Part shown: piece by piece, positions 1 to 6,074 of the stretch
Position numbering within the stretch: position 1 is the first letter of the stretch
How the letters are laid out: each line of letters opens with the position of its first letter
From: Chthonomonadaceae bacterium
GTDB taxonomy: Bacteria; Armatimonadota; Chthonomonadetes; Chthonomonadales; Chthonomonadaceae
Assembly (NCBI GenBank): GCA_014377395.1
Contig: JACMPS010000497.1
Span: forward strand, 1-11,071
Direction of reading: 5' to 3'
DNA: 11,071 bases
Program-made: the position numbers and the translations under genes
The notes under the pieces: model-generated
Database searches by the model: none
What the model saw: only the letters and a program-made list of their open reading frames with translations
What the model was told of the DNA's origin: nothing

Positions 1-1138
1 CTCCAAAGTAGGTGCCAATCTTGCGGCAATGCGCGTCGAACATCTGCTGATGATGTCTACCGGACACGACAAAGACGCAACAGGCCCCACACGCGAAGAT
101 AAGGACGGCGACTGGGTAAAAGGCTTTTTGTCACTGCCCGTCGAACACGCGCCCGGTAGCAAATTCGTCTACAACAGCGCGGCGACCTATCTGCTTTCGG
201 CTATCGTGCAAAAAACCGTCGGCAAGACCGTGCTGGAGTATCTAACGCCACGTCTTCTCACCCCACTCGGCATCGAGGGAGCAACGTGGGAAGTGTGTCC
301 GAAAGGCATCAATACCGGGGGTTGGGGTCTGGCGATCAAAACTGAGGACATTGCGAAGTTCGGGCAAACCTACCTCCAAAAAGGCGTCTGGAACGGACAG
401 AGGGTGATCCCGGCAACATGGATTGAAAAAGCGACTGCAAAGCACATCTCCAACGGCGACCCCGCAAACGCAAGCGACTGGTCTCAAGGATACGGCTATC
501 AATTCTGGCGTTGTCTTCATGGCAATTATCGCGGCGACGGTGCGTTCGGGCAGTATTGCGTCGTCATGCCGGAACAGGACGCGGTATTGGCGATCACAAG
601 CGGCGTCGGCGATATGCAGGCGGTCTTGATGGCGGCATGGGAGCATCTTCTCCCCGCCATGAAATCCGAACCCTTTTCCACAAAGCCAACCGTAGATCTT
701 AACAAAACGATCAAAGCCCTTGCGGTTCCGGTGCTTGAAGGTAAACTCACGTCCTCAATTGCGCCCCGTGTTTCCGGGAAAACCTTCACCTTTGAGGAAA
801 ATGAAGGAAAGGTGCAATCCCTCACGCTGACGTTTTCAGAGGAGCGTCTCGCGATCAAATTGCGGGATGCGCGGGGTGAACACAAAGCCGAGGGACACCT
901 GGGAGACTGGGCGAAAGGCAAGACAACGCTGATCCCCGGACTGGATGAGAACACGGCGATACGCGGCATCTGGACTTCGGAAGACACACTCGCCCTGCAA
1001 ATCTGCCTTTATAAAACTCCCTACCTGATGACGTTCACGCTTCACTTTGAGGAGGACAAACTTACCTTTGCCCGCAAGTACAACGTCAGTTTCGGCTCGT
1101 CAACGCTTCCAGTGCTGGTAGGACATTCGAGCGCCTGA
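1..1138 (+). CDS. Serine hydrolase, class C beta-lactamase / penicillin-binding-like family (5' partial)
   Basis: Probable serine hydrolase of the beta-lactamase class C fold, a family that includes esterases, D-amino-acid peptidases and amide hydrolases; the substrate cannot be told. The reading frame is open to the left edge (codons from base 2, reading SKVGANLAAMRVEHLL), so the ATG at 29 is an internal Met and the N-terminus, with the expected signal peptide and catalytic Ser-x-x-Lys, lies outside. Family marks visible (numbered from that ATG): LLMMSTGH near residue 6; Tyr-Asn-Ser at 48-50 where the family carries its Tyr motif, followed by ATYLLSAIV; GINTGGWGL near 93; QGYGYQFWR near 153; and GDGAFGQY near 169, at the place of the third active-site motif. 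Residues from about 245 to 369 form a beta-rich extra C-terminal domain of unknown role. No neighbour suggests a pathway. Family sure; substrate open. Confidence 0.88.
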   Translation, partial: SKVGANLAAMRVEHLLMMSTGHDKDATGPTREDKDGDWVKGFLSLPVEHAPGSKFVYNSAATYLLSAIVQKTVGKTVLEYLTPRLLTPLGIEGATWEVCPKGINTGGWGLAIKTEDIAKFGQTYLQKGVWNGQRVIPATWIEKATAKHISNGDPANASDWSQGYGYQFWRCLHGNYRGDGAFGQYCVVMPEQDAVLAITSGVGDMQAVLMAAWEHLLPAMKSEPFSTKPTVDLNKTIKALAVPVLEGKLTSSIAPRVSGKTFTFEENEGKVQSLTLTFSEERLAIKLRDARGEHKAEGHLGDWAKGKTTLIPGLDENTAIRGIWTSEDTLALQICLYKTPYLMTFTLHFEEDKLTFARKYNVSFGSSTLPVLVGHSSA

Positions 1139-1177
1139 CCGCACCGAAAACTGTGTTTCGCGCTGACCAGAGTACAA

Positions 1178-1213
1178 TCGACCTGCCGCCTCCAGTAGCA
1201 AGCGGCAGGTCGA
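1178..1213 (+). terminator. Long perfect hairpin downstream of the serine hydrolase
   Basis: A 12-bp perfect stem (1178-1189, TCGACCTGCCGC, pairing with 1202-1213) encloses a 12-nt loop, 39 nt after the hydrolase stop codon. The stem is GC-rich and very stable. The downstream side reads AATAAAAAAACG, not a T-run, so it is not a textbook intrinsic terminator for plus-strand transcripts, and no T-run follows on the minus strand either. It most likely ends or protects the 3' end of the hydrolase mRNA, but could equally be a repeat-type palindrome. Confidence 0.55.
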
Positions 1214-1338
1214 ATAAAAAAACGGGAGAGGATTGCTTTTACTTTCCCTTAGTCCCTATCTTCGGAACCCTGCTTCGGTTTTACTCGTCCTTAGATCCGA
1301 TATGCTCGCTTAACCTAGACTTTTCACAGGAGAAACTT

Positions 1339-1629
1339 ATGAAACTTACCCCCTGGCTACTTGCGTTAGCCCTTTACACGACTTCCTTTGCGTCCCAAGC
1401 CGAGGCGCAGAAGACCAAAAAGAAGAAAGCTGCTCCCAAAAACGAAATTACGAAACTGAAAAAAGCACGGAAAACGGATCACACGGTACGACAGGTGACG
1501 CCCGATCCGAAGAAGAGTCCCGGCAAACACGCCGACAACCTCTCCAAAAACGCGAACCACGGGATCAATCGCATCTCGAAAGACATCAATCACGCATTGA
1601 CCCCCCGCAAAAACAAAAAGAAGCCCTAA
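1339..1629 (+). CDS. Small Lys-rich exported protein, unknown function
   Basis: A 96-residue protein I do not recognise. The start at 1339 (ATG) is chosen over an in-frame GTG at 1153 because AGGAG at 1328-1332 sits 6 nt before it and a clear signal peptide begins there: MK, a hydrophobic core (LTPWLLALALYTTSFA) and a likely signal peptidase I site after SQAEA (residue 23). The upstream extension would also run through the hairpin at 1178-1213. The mature part, about 73 residues, is strongly basic and low-complexity, with Lys runs at both ends (KTKKKK at 25-30, KNKKKP at 91-96) and several Asn and His (KHADNLSKNANHGINRISKDINHAL). No Cys, no second membrane segment. It probably binds something acidic in the periplasm or on the surface (polysaccharide, nucleic acid or lipid), but that is only charge-based inference. 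It stands alone between hairpins and converges on the pseudopilin gene. Confidence 0.7.
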   Translation: MKLTPWLLALALYTTSFASQAEAQKTKKKKAAPKNEITKLKKARKTDHTVRQVTPDPKKSPGKHADNLSKNANHGINRISKDINHALTPRKNKKKP

Positions 1630-1649
1630 CCCACTTCCGAGAGATGAAA

Positions 1650-1681
1650 ATTGCTCCGTACCATTTAAGGCACGGAGCAAT
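1650..1681. terminator. Hairpin terminator between converging genes
   Basis: A 10-bp perfect stem, ATTGCTCCGT at 1650-1659 pairing with ACGGAGCAAT at 1672-1681, with a 12-nt loop. It lies 20 nt after the small exported protein gene (plus strand) and about 45 nt beyond the stop of the pseudopilin gene (minus strand). On the minus strand the stem is followed by TTTTCATC, a short T-run; on the plus strand by CTTGGTTTC, which is weaker. It probably serves both converging genes. Confidence 0.7.
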
Positions 1682-1726
1682 CTTGGTTTCAACCCGGTCT
1701 CCCTTTTACGCTCTTCACGGGGTGCT

Positions 1727-2572
1727 TTATGGGGTGTAGGTTTTGACAGGCTTCACCATCTTGAACAGCCGGAAGTCATTCGTTCGTATTTGCACCCACC
1801 TCATTGATTTGGCGTGTCCATCGAGAAACGCATAATTGCCCTGTTCGATATGTCCCTTTGCGGGCAAATTTGTTAAGAGGGCAAAGTCGCTACAGGGCGC
1901 AAATTGATCTATCGGATCGTTGCCTGTCTTCTTACGTCCCGGCAATTTCCAGGCGTCGCAATCGAGCAATGTTGAGCCGTTCCCTGCCGCCATGATATTA
2001 TCCGAGACAGAAACCGCCCCTTTTCGCCAGGTTCCCCAACTCTCCGCAAAAGCGATTGTTTCGGCACTTTGTTGGACTTCCGCGAACGGACGCGCCAGTA
2101 TTCCCGTGTTTTTATCGTCTTTTTCGTTGCGGTCCAATCCCTCTTGAGTTTTGAGAGTATTTACGATGCTGTAGGAGCGTTTAAGACGTTTGCCCCGGTA
2201 GTTGCCGTCCCATACACCCTCCTCAACTCGCTCCGAGGTATCACTTGGACACACGTAGACCGCATCGTTTTTGAGATAGGGATTGAGTTGTCTATCGTAG
2301 GAAAAAGTGTTATCCGTACCGCCATTGACCGGGGGCAGACTGACATCGGAAGGAAACGTTTCGTCAAAGTCTTGCGCGTACAGGAGAAGCCCGGTTGAAA
2401 TTTGCTTGAGATTCGAGACGCAGGTTGTCTTTCGAGCCGCTTCCCGTGCCTGTGCAAAAATCGGAAAGAGGATCGCCGCCAGCACCGCGATAATGGCGAT
2501 TACTACAAGCAGTTCAATTAGGGTAAAGGCTTTGTTTTTCATTGTTCTTCGTTCGTGGTTTGTTTTTGTCAT
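1727..2572 (-). CDS. Type II secretion/type IV pilus-like pseudopilin, H-X9-DG (DUF1559-like) family
   Basis: A 281-residue pseudopilin-like protein, expected in the inner membrane and, after processing by prepilin peptidase, in a pilus-like fibre. The leader ends KNKA before FTLIELLVV; cleavage would fall after Ala15, leaving Phe1 and Glu5 (Glu20 of the precursor), followed by one hydrophobic helix to about residue 40. Ala instead of the usual Gly at -1 is a tolerated variant. A C-x-SNLKQI-type segment follows (51-58), then a beta-rich globular part. His241, nine residues, then Asp251-Gly252 form the H-X9-DG motif that marks this family. Start chosen at 2572 because AAGGAAG lies just upstream; the internal ATG at 2542 would give a shorter leader (MKNKA) but has a weaker ribosome site. 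Such proteins occur in many copies in Armatimonadota and Planctomycetota; the specific role is not known. It lies 171 nt downstream of the sigma-factor unit. Confidence 0.9.
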   Translation of the reverse strand: MTKTNHERRTMKNKAFTLIELLVVIAIIAVLAAILFPIFAQAREAARKTTCVSNLKQISTGLLLYAQDFDETFPSDVSLPPVNGGTDNTFSYDRQLNPYLKNDAVYVCPSDTSERVEEGVWDGNYRGKRLKRSYSIVNTLKTQEGLDRNEKDDKNTGILARPFAEVQQSAETIAFAESWGTWRKGAVSVSDNIMAAGNGSTLLDCDAWKLPGRKKTGNDPIDQFAPCSDFALLTNLPAKGHIEQGNYAFLDGHAKSMRWVQIRTNDFRLFKMVKPVKTYTP

Positions 2573-2680
2573 GTCTTCCTTATTGCTCCGTCCTCTGCGG
2601 TTGCTCAATTGAAAACGGATTATTTTCCTCAACTGGTTGCAAGTACAATGCCACTCGATCATTGTGTCTTCTGTGCAAAT

Positions 2681-2743
2681 GAAAGCAACCCCCCTTTATA
2701 CGATGAGAGATTGCTTTCAGAAAGGGAAGTTTTTCACCTTTCT
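2681..2743 (-). terminator. Two weak inverted repeats after the repeat-protein gene
   Basis: Immediately beyond the stop codon of the repeat-protein gene (2744) are two small inverted repeats: AGAAAGG at 2719-2725 with CCTTTCT at 2737-2743, and GAAAGCAA at 2681-2688 with TTGCTTTC at 2711-2718. Neither is followed by a convincing T-run on the minus strand. They may weakly separate the sigma-factor unit from the pseudopilin gene; read-through is possible. The rest of the gap (2573-2680) shows no promoter I would defend. Confidence 0.3.
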
Positions 2744-3496
2744 TTAGAAATCCGGCTTTTCCCAGGAGGACGGCTGAGAAGCAACCGAAGTTAGATCAGT
2801 GCCGGGAGAGGGAGTGGGCTTGACGGGCGTGGCAACAACAGGCTCTTCCGCTTTCTCTCCAAACCACCCCGGCACATAGCGATGTAGAAGTCGTCCTAGT
2901 TCCTGCCTGTCCATGTGTGGCGCAATCTCCGCAATCAATTTCGGATCAATGGATTGCCCACTTGAAAGACAAACTTCCAACATTCGAGCCAGGTCTTTTG
3001 CGTCGAGATGAGGTGCCATCTCCGCTAGCGATCTCAAGTCCGGCGATTCCGAAGACCTTGTTTCCGTGAATTTTTCCTCTTTCGGTTTTTCCTCTTTTAG
3101 ATTGTTGCCGAGAAGGTGCAAATCAATCAATTCTTTGAGGACGCCCTGTTCCAGAAAAGGCGCGAGAGCAATAATAGGCCCGAAGTCCACATTTTTGGAT
3201 TTACGATCTCCGTCCTCTTCTTTTTCGTTTTCAATCTCGTGCAGGTAGCCCATCAACATTCGGATTTCTACTGCAACCTGATCAAAACTGACACTCCCCA
3301 CCCCTCCCTCTTCTCCCAGAAGCCGAAAAAGCCCCCCGGAAAGAATTTCTTTCTCTTGAAGATGACGCACAACGCCGTTGTATCGCTCGACGATATTAGG
3401 GAGTGCTTCCTCCATTTCCCGGTCTTCCGCAAACGCATAAATTTCTTTGAGCATCTGGCAGATTCGCCGGATTTCACGCTTTGTGGTTTTGTCCAT
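2744..3496 (-). CDS. Soluble protein with three LAPHLD-type helical repeats, partner of the ECF sigma gene
   Basis: A 250-residue cytoplasmic protein I do not recognise. ATG at 3496 is chosen because GAGG, within the last codons of the sigma gene, lies just upstream and only 2 nt separate the sigma stop from it; longer in-frame starts would run far into the sigma gene. There is no signal peptide, membrane helix or zinc-binding His/Cys motif, so it is not a classical ZAS-type anti-sigma factor. Residues 1-90 look like charged helices (DKTTKREIRRICQMLKEI). Three copies of a roughly 27-residue unit follow: 105-130 (IIALAPFLEQGVLKELIDLHL), 153-180 (LAEMAPHLDAKDLARMLEVCL) and 184-210 (IAEIAPHMDRQELGRLLHRYV), the first two split by an acidic Lys/Glu linker. 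The tail (about 218-250) is rich in Pro, Thr and Ser. The repeats look like paired short helices, suiting protein-protein contact. The tight coupling suggests control of, or response to, the sigma factor; this is inference. Confidence 0.75.
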   Translation of the reverse strand: MDKTTKREIRRICQMLKEIYAFAEDREMEEALPNIVERYNGVVRHLQEKEILSGGLFRLLGEEGGVGSVSFDQVAVEIRMLMGYLHEIENEKEEDGDRKSKNVDFGPIIALAPFLEQGVLKELIDLHLLGNNLKEEKPKEEKFTETRSSESPDLRSLAEMAPHLDAKDLARMLEVCLSSGQSIDPKLIAEIAPHMDRQELGRLLHRYVPGWFGEKAEEPVVATPVKPTPSPGTDLTSVASQPSSWEKPDF

Positions 3497-3498
3497 GA

Positions 3499-4092
3499 TC
3501 AATTTTCCTCTCCGTCTTGTCTCTGGAGAAGTTTGCGGGAGAGGTGTTTGCGCCCCGTATGCAGTCTCCATTTGACGGTTGTTTGTGTGAGTGAGGTAAA
3601 CGTGGCTATTTGCAACACTGTCCACCCCTCGTAGTAGTACAGTTGCAAAACAAGTTGCAGGGAGGGTGGCAGATCATCGAGAAAGCATCGGATCGCCCGG
3701 TCTCTTTCGGCGTCGAGCAGTCTCTCCAGAGGATTGACAACAAGTTCGGGAGAGTAGACCGAAACGAGCAGATCGAGTTCCTCCCCGTCCATTGTGCAGA
3801 GACGACTTTGCTTCCGCCCTGCACGACGAGCGAGATTGCGCGTGATCGTGTAAAGCCAGGGTGCAAAGCGGTCCGGGTCTTGCAGTTGCCTCAGCCCACG
3901 CAATGCCGCCAGAAATGCCTCCTGAGCAACATCTTCCGCAAGTTCGCGAGAGCCGATGATTTGCCGTGCCACCAGAATCACCCCGCCCCGATAACGCCGC
4001 ACGAGTTCGTCATAGGCAAGCGAACGCCCCGCCAACGAAGCGAAAACCAGGTCACTATCGCTGATTCGATTTTCGTCTTCGCCAGAAGTCAT
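3499..4092 (-). CDS. RNA polymerase sigma factor, ECF (sigma-70 family)
   Basis: A 197-residue group 4 sigma factor that would direct RNA polymerase to a small set of promoters in response to a signal. Region 2 spans about residues 26-92: YDELVRRY, then the -10-reading segment AEDVAQEAF (52-60), and RFAPWLYTITRNLARR (75-90). A linker (93-134) follows, then region 4 at about 138-188: LDDLPPSLQLVLQLYYYEG, and a helix-turn-helix ending TTVKWRLHTGRKHLSRKL that would read the -35 element. There is no SnoaL-like or other extra C-terminal domain. The start at 4092 has a strong AGGAGGGTG ribosome site 9 nt upstream. It overlaps nothing upstream and leads straight into the repeat-protein gene 2 nt away, so both are probably made from one mRNA. 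No membrane anti-sigma gene lies in the window, so the signal is unknown. Confidence 0.93.
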   Translation of the reverse strand: MTSGEDENRISDSDLVFASLAGRSLAYDELVRRYRGGVILVARQIIGSRELAEDVAQEAFLAALRGLRQLQDPDRFAPWLYTITRNLARRAGRKQSRLCTMDGEELDLLVSVYSPELVVNPLERLLDAERDRAIRCFLDDLPPSLQLVLQLYYYEGWTVLQIATFTSLTQTTVKWRLHTGRKHLSRKLLQRQDGEEN

Positions 4093-4145
4093 CCGCTTTC
4101 ACCCTCCTGTCTAAAGAGAGACCTGCCGAACCGAAAGGGATAGGG

Positions 4146-4151
4146 ATTTTA
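4146..4151 (-). promoter_or_regulatory. Candidate -10 box for the sigma-factor unit
   Basis: On the minus strand TAAAAT lies about 54 nt before the sigma start, just after the terminator of the preceding gene, as expected for a housekeeping promoter. No good TTGACA-like box is found at the right distance (only T-rich sequence shared with the terminator tail), so this is a guess. No obvious ECF-type GGAAC/CGTC pair was seen that would indicate autoregulation. Confidence 0.25.
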
Positions 4152-4165
4152 GAAAACTTTCCTGA

Positions 4166-4197
4166 AACAAAAAGACAACTCGACGAGGAGTTGTCTT
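4166..4197 (-). terminator. Intrinsic terminator after the Gfo/Idh/MocA gene
   Basis: A 10-bp perfect stem (4172-4181, AAGACAACTC, with 4188-4197, GAGTTGTCTT) and a 6-nt loop, followed on the minus strand by TTTTTGTTTC. This is a textbook intrinsic terminator 44 nt past the oxidoreductase stop, separating that gene from the sigma-factor unit. Confidence 0.88.
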
Positions 4198-4240
4198 CAG
4201 GGCGATCAGGATACGCGAGATTTTCCTTGAACCGCAAATG

Positions 4241-5248
4241 TCACACTTCCAGCACGGCATCAATAGCTTTTTGCCCCGCCTCTAATGCGGCTAAGCCTTC
4301 CTCAATCGGAATGGGTTCAGGCTCTCCCACCAGAAGTGTTTTCACAAAATGGGCAATGTGGCGATCCGTTGTTTTGCCGAAATCACGGCTTTCATCATCG
4401 AAAAAATGAGAGTTCCAGACCAGTGCCAGCGACTCCGCCCCTTTTTGCTCTTGATGCGCCTGTGCGATTTCCGGGCGAGGCGCAAACTCGAAACGACGAA
4501 TGGCGTCATCCACTTTCACGCGCCCTTTGGTCCCGGTCATCTCGAAGCCATAAATGTCCGGGTCTTTGTAGTCGCCGTCTACCCCCGCCACAAAACTGCC
4601 CACCGCTCCCGACGCAAATTTAAGGCTGAGCGTCACGGAGGTCAGCTGTCCTGTGCTGCGTGGGTCGGCGGCGTGTCCCTTGATCGAGACGATTTCACCG
4701 CCCAAAGTTTGGAGCATATTAAACCCGTGCGACTGCATATAAAGCAGGTGCGCCATAGGTGTCTGCTGACGTTCCGGGTAATGCCCGCCCGTGAACCGCC
4801 AGTGGAACAGGATCGGTTGACCGAGTTTTCCCGCATCCAGATGTTGCTTCACAAGGAGAAAGGGAGTCGCGTACCGATGATTGAAATTGACGCCGCAGTG
4901 AACGCCCTGCCGCCGTGCAAGTGCAACTAACTCTTTTGCTTCCGGCACATTCATCGTCAATGGCTTCTCGAAAAAGCAGTGGACGCCCGCATCCAACGCC
5001 TGCTTGTACGGCACGAAGTGTTGATCGTCGGGAGTGATGACGGAAACGAGGTCAGGCTTCTCTCGCTCCAACATCTCGGCGAAATCGAGGTAGCCGTTTG
5101 CTCCGTACTGCTTCGCCATGCGATCAACTCGTTCGCGGTTTGATTGCCCGCAAATGCCGACGAGTTGCGTGTCGGGGTTGCGCCAGTAGGCTTCGATATG
5201 GACTTTGCCCCAGTTTCCGGTTCCCAGCACACATACCTTGAGCGTCAT
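4241..5248 (-). CDS. Gfo/Idh/MocA-family NAD(P)-dependent oxidoreductase
   Basis: A 335-residue cytoplasmic dehydrogenase of the glucose-fructose oxidoreductase / inositol dehydrogenase / MocA family, which oxidises or reduces sugar, inositol or amino-sugar substrates with NAD(P). The N-terminal Rossmann fold shows VCVLGTGNWGKVHI (Gly-x-Gly-x-x-Gly) from residue 4. The EKPLTMNVPEAKELV block, holding the family's Lys-Pro, sits near residue 94. The C-terminal alpha/beta domain has the expected GGHYPERQ and HGFNMLQTLGGEI stretches, where His-x(3)-Met/Leu residues line the active site. ATG at 5248 is preferred to an in-frame GTG at 5260 because GGAGGG, the ribosome site, overlaps the latter. It is monocistronic: a strong terminator follows, and a stretch of about 250 nt precedes it. 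The substrate cannot be inferred; no sugar transporter or other catabolic gene is near. Confidence 0.92.
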   Translation of the reverse strand: MTLKVCVLGTGNWGKVHIEAYWRNPDTQLVGICGQSNRERVDRMAKQYGANGYLDFAEMLEREKPDLVSVITPDDQHFVPYKQALDAGVHCFFEKPLTMNVPEAKELVALARRQGVHCGVNFNHRYATPFLLVKQHLDAGKLGQPILFHWRFTGGHYPERQQTPMAHLLYMQSHGFNMLQTLGGEIVSIKGHAADPRSTGQLTSVTLSLKFASGAVGSFVAGVDGDYKDPDIYGFEMTGTKGRVKVDDAIRRFEFAPRPEIAQAHQEQKGAESLALVWNSHFFDDESRDFGKTTDRHIAHFVKTLLVGEPEPIPIEEGLAALEAGQKAIDAVLEV

Positions 5249-5310
5249 GAATCCCTCCACTTTTTATTTTAGATTACCCGATGCAGGGAAAAAATAACCA
5301 CCTGCTACGC

Positions 5311-5390
5311 TAGAGAACACGGAGGCACAGAGAAATGCAAAGAGGAGAGACCTCACGCAAAGCGAAGAAGGAAATCAAGAGAAAGAAAAG
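5311..5390. repeat. Degenerate intergenic repeat-like block (AGAGAACACGGAGG / CGCAAAGCG type)
   Basis: The plus strand reads as successive short purine-rich units with similar cores: AGAGAACACGGAGGCACAGAG, then AAATGCAAAGAGGAGAG, CACGCAAAGCGAAG, AAGGAAATCAAGAG. On the minus strand these are CTTTGCGTGAGG, CTTTGCATTTCT, CTGTGCCTCCGTG and TTCTCT. From memory, similar strings (ACACGGAGG-CACAGAG next to CGCAAAG) recur between genes in many environmental bacterial genomes. Within this window there is one copy only, so calling it a dispersed repeat is inference. Confidence 0.4.
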
Positions 5391-5497
5391 AGCAGATTTT
5401 CCTCTCAACACTTAATCCTTGACTGTGACACTTTTTCTTTAATCTGTGGATAGAAACTCTCCCGACTATCAAGATAAGGAAATCCCGGCGATCACGC

Positions 5498-5537
5498 AAA
5501 AGGGGAGAAGAATTTTCATTCTTCTCCCCTTTTTTTT
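5498..5537 (-). terminator. Strong 16-bp terminator, probably bidirectional
   Basis: A perfect 16-bp stem (5498-5513 with 5518-5533) with a 4-nt loop. On the minus strand the loop is GAAA, a stable GNRA tetraloop, and the stem ends in TTTT, 24 nt past the stop of the membrane-protein gene. On the plus strand the T-run is longer (eight Ts, 5530-5537), but no plus-strand gene ends here. It most likely ends the membrane-protein transcript and also blocks antisense transcription. Confidence 0.9.
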
Positions 5538-5560
5538 CACATATCAGTCGTTTGTCGAGA

Positions 5561-5992
5561 TCAGGATACGAAAGCCCCACGCCTCGGTGCAACATTTTCC
5601 TGCGGCACGTCAATAATAAGACCTTCGCCCCCGATACGTTCCCTGCGAACTTGGTCCACAATCTCTTTCGGTGCAACGAACGTCAACGCAAACGCACTGA
5701 GCAGAAACGGTCCCACGACGTTTTCAATGCCACCCACAGCTATGTCGAGTGGAATACCGATGATCGGCAGTGCCAGCGCAACGAGTGCTTCCGCCGGAAT
5801 TTCCAGAACATCCAAAGCGACGATTCCAGCGATTCCCAGCGCAATCGCAACTAACTTCGACGATACAGGAACACGCTTATCACGGAAGAGAGCGAAACCT
5901 AGTTTCAGGTCATGCCCCCGATTTTGAGTTTCTTTTGCAACCGTTTTATGTACAAGCCGTTTACCGGCGAATAACGCTAATTTCCCCAGCAT
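5561..5992 (-). CDS. Small membrane protein, weakly DUF1232 (YkvA)-like
   Basis: A 143-residue predicted inner-membrane protein of unknown function. After a basic, soluble N-terminus (to about residue 45) come three closely spaced hydrophobic segments: about 47-63 (LVAIALGIAGIVAL), 69-87 (ALVALALPIIGIPLDIAVG) and 92-107 (VVGPFLLSAFALTFV), then a polar tail. The pattern D-K-R-V-P-x-x-x-K-L followed by a short helix, a Pro, and a P-I-I-G-I-P-L-D stretch resembles DUF1232/YkvA proteins, whose function is not known; the match is weak. The ATG at 5992 has AGGAG at a proper distance (AGGAGAAACAAAG just before it). It lies 82 nt downstream of hpnE with no strong terminator between, so co-transcription is possible, and it is followed by a strong terminator. 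A link to hopanoid or squalene metabolism is only a possibility from position. Confidence 0.72.
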   Translation of the reverse strand: MLGKLALFAGKRLVHKTVAKETQNRGHDLKLGFALFRDKRVPVSSKLVAIALGIAGIVALDVLEIPAEALVALALPIIGIPLDIAVGGIENVVGPFLLSAFALTFVAPKEIVDQVRRERIGGEGLIIDVPQENVAPRRGAFVS

Positions 5993-6074
5993 CTTTGTTT
6001 CTCCTCTTCACCGCACAATCTACACTACGGGGGAAAAGTTCTACCGGTTTCATCCTGAATCGGAGAGAAGAAAA

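Larger units (their letters stand above)
5249..5560. other. Gene-free stretch upstream of the oxidoreductase, with a repeat-like part
   Basis: No convincing gene lies here. From the minus strand it runs: terminator of the membrane-protein gene (5498-5537); an AT-rich part (5400-5490) that could hold a promoter, though no clean -35/-10 pair stands out; a repeat-like purine-rich block (plus-strand view, 5311-5390); then an A/T-rich part and the ribosome site of the oxidoreductase gene (GGAGGG, about 5253-5258). Confidence 0.6.

Noticed and set aside
526..987. Antisense ORF of 153 codons in the serine hydrolase
   Set aside because: Shadow of a well-conserved hydrolase frame; composition is low in family-like patterns and there is no ribosome site.
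1153..1338. Longer GTG-start version of the small basic protein
   Set aside because: It runs through the hairpin at 1178-1213, has no ribosome site, and the signal peptide begins at the ATG at 1339, which has AGGAG before it.
3116..4143. Plus-strand ORFs opposite the sigma factor and repeat protein
   Set aside because: They mirror clear minus-strand genes and show no recognisable domain or ribosome site.
4204..5570. The 12-mer GATCAGGATACG occurs at 4204-4215 and at 5559-5570
   Set aside because: One copy overlaps the end of a coding sequence; the match does not extend beyond 12 nt and is best explained by chance.
5353..5676. Minus-strand ORF across the gene-free stretch
   Set aside because: It crosses the 16-bp terminator and the repeat-like block, overlaps the membrane-protein gene in another frame and lacks a ribosome site.
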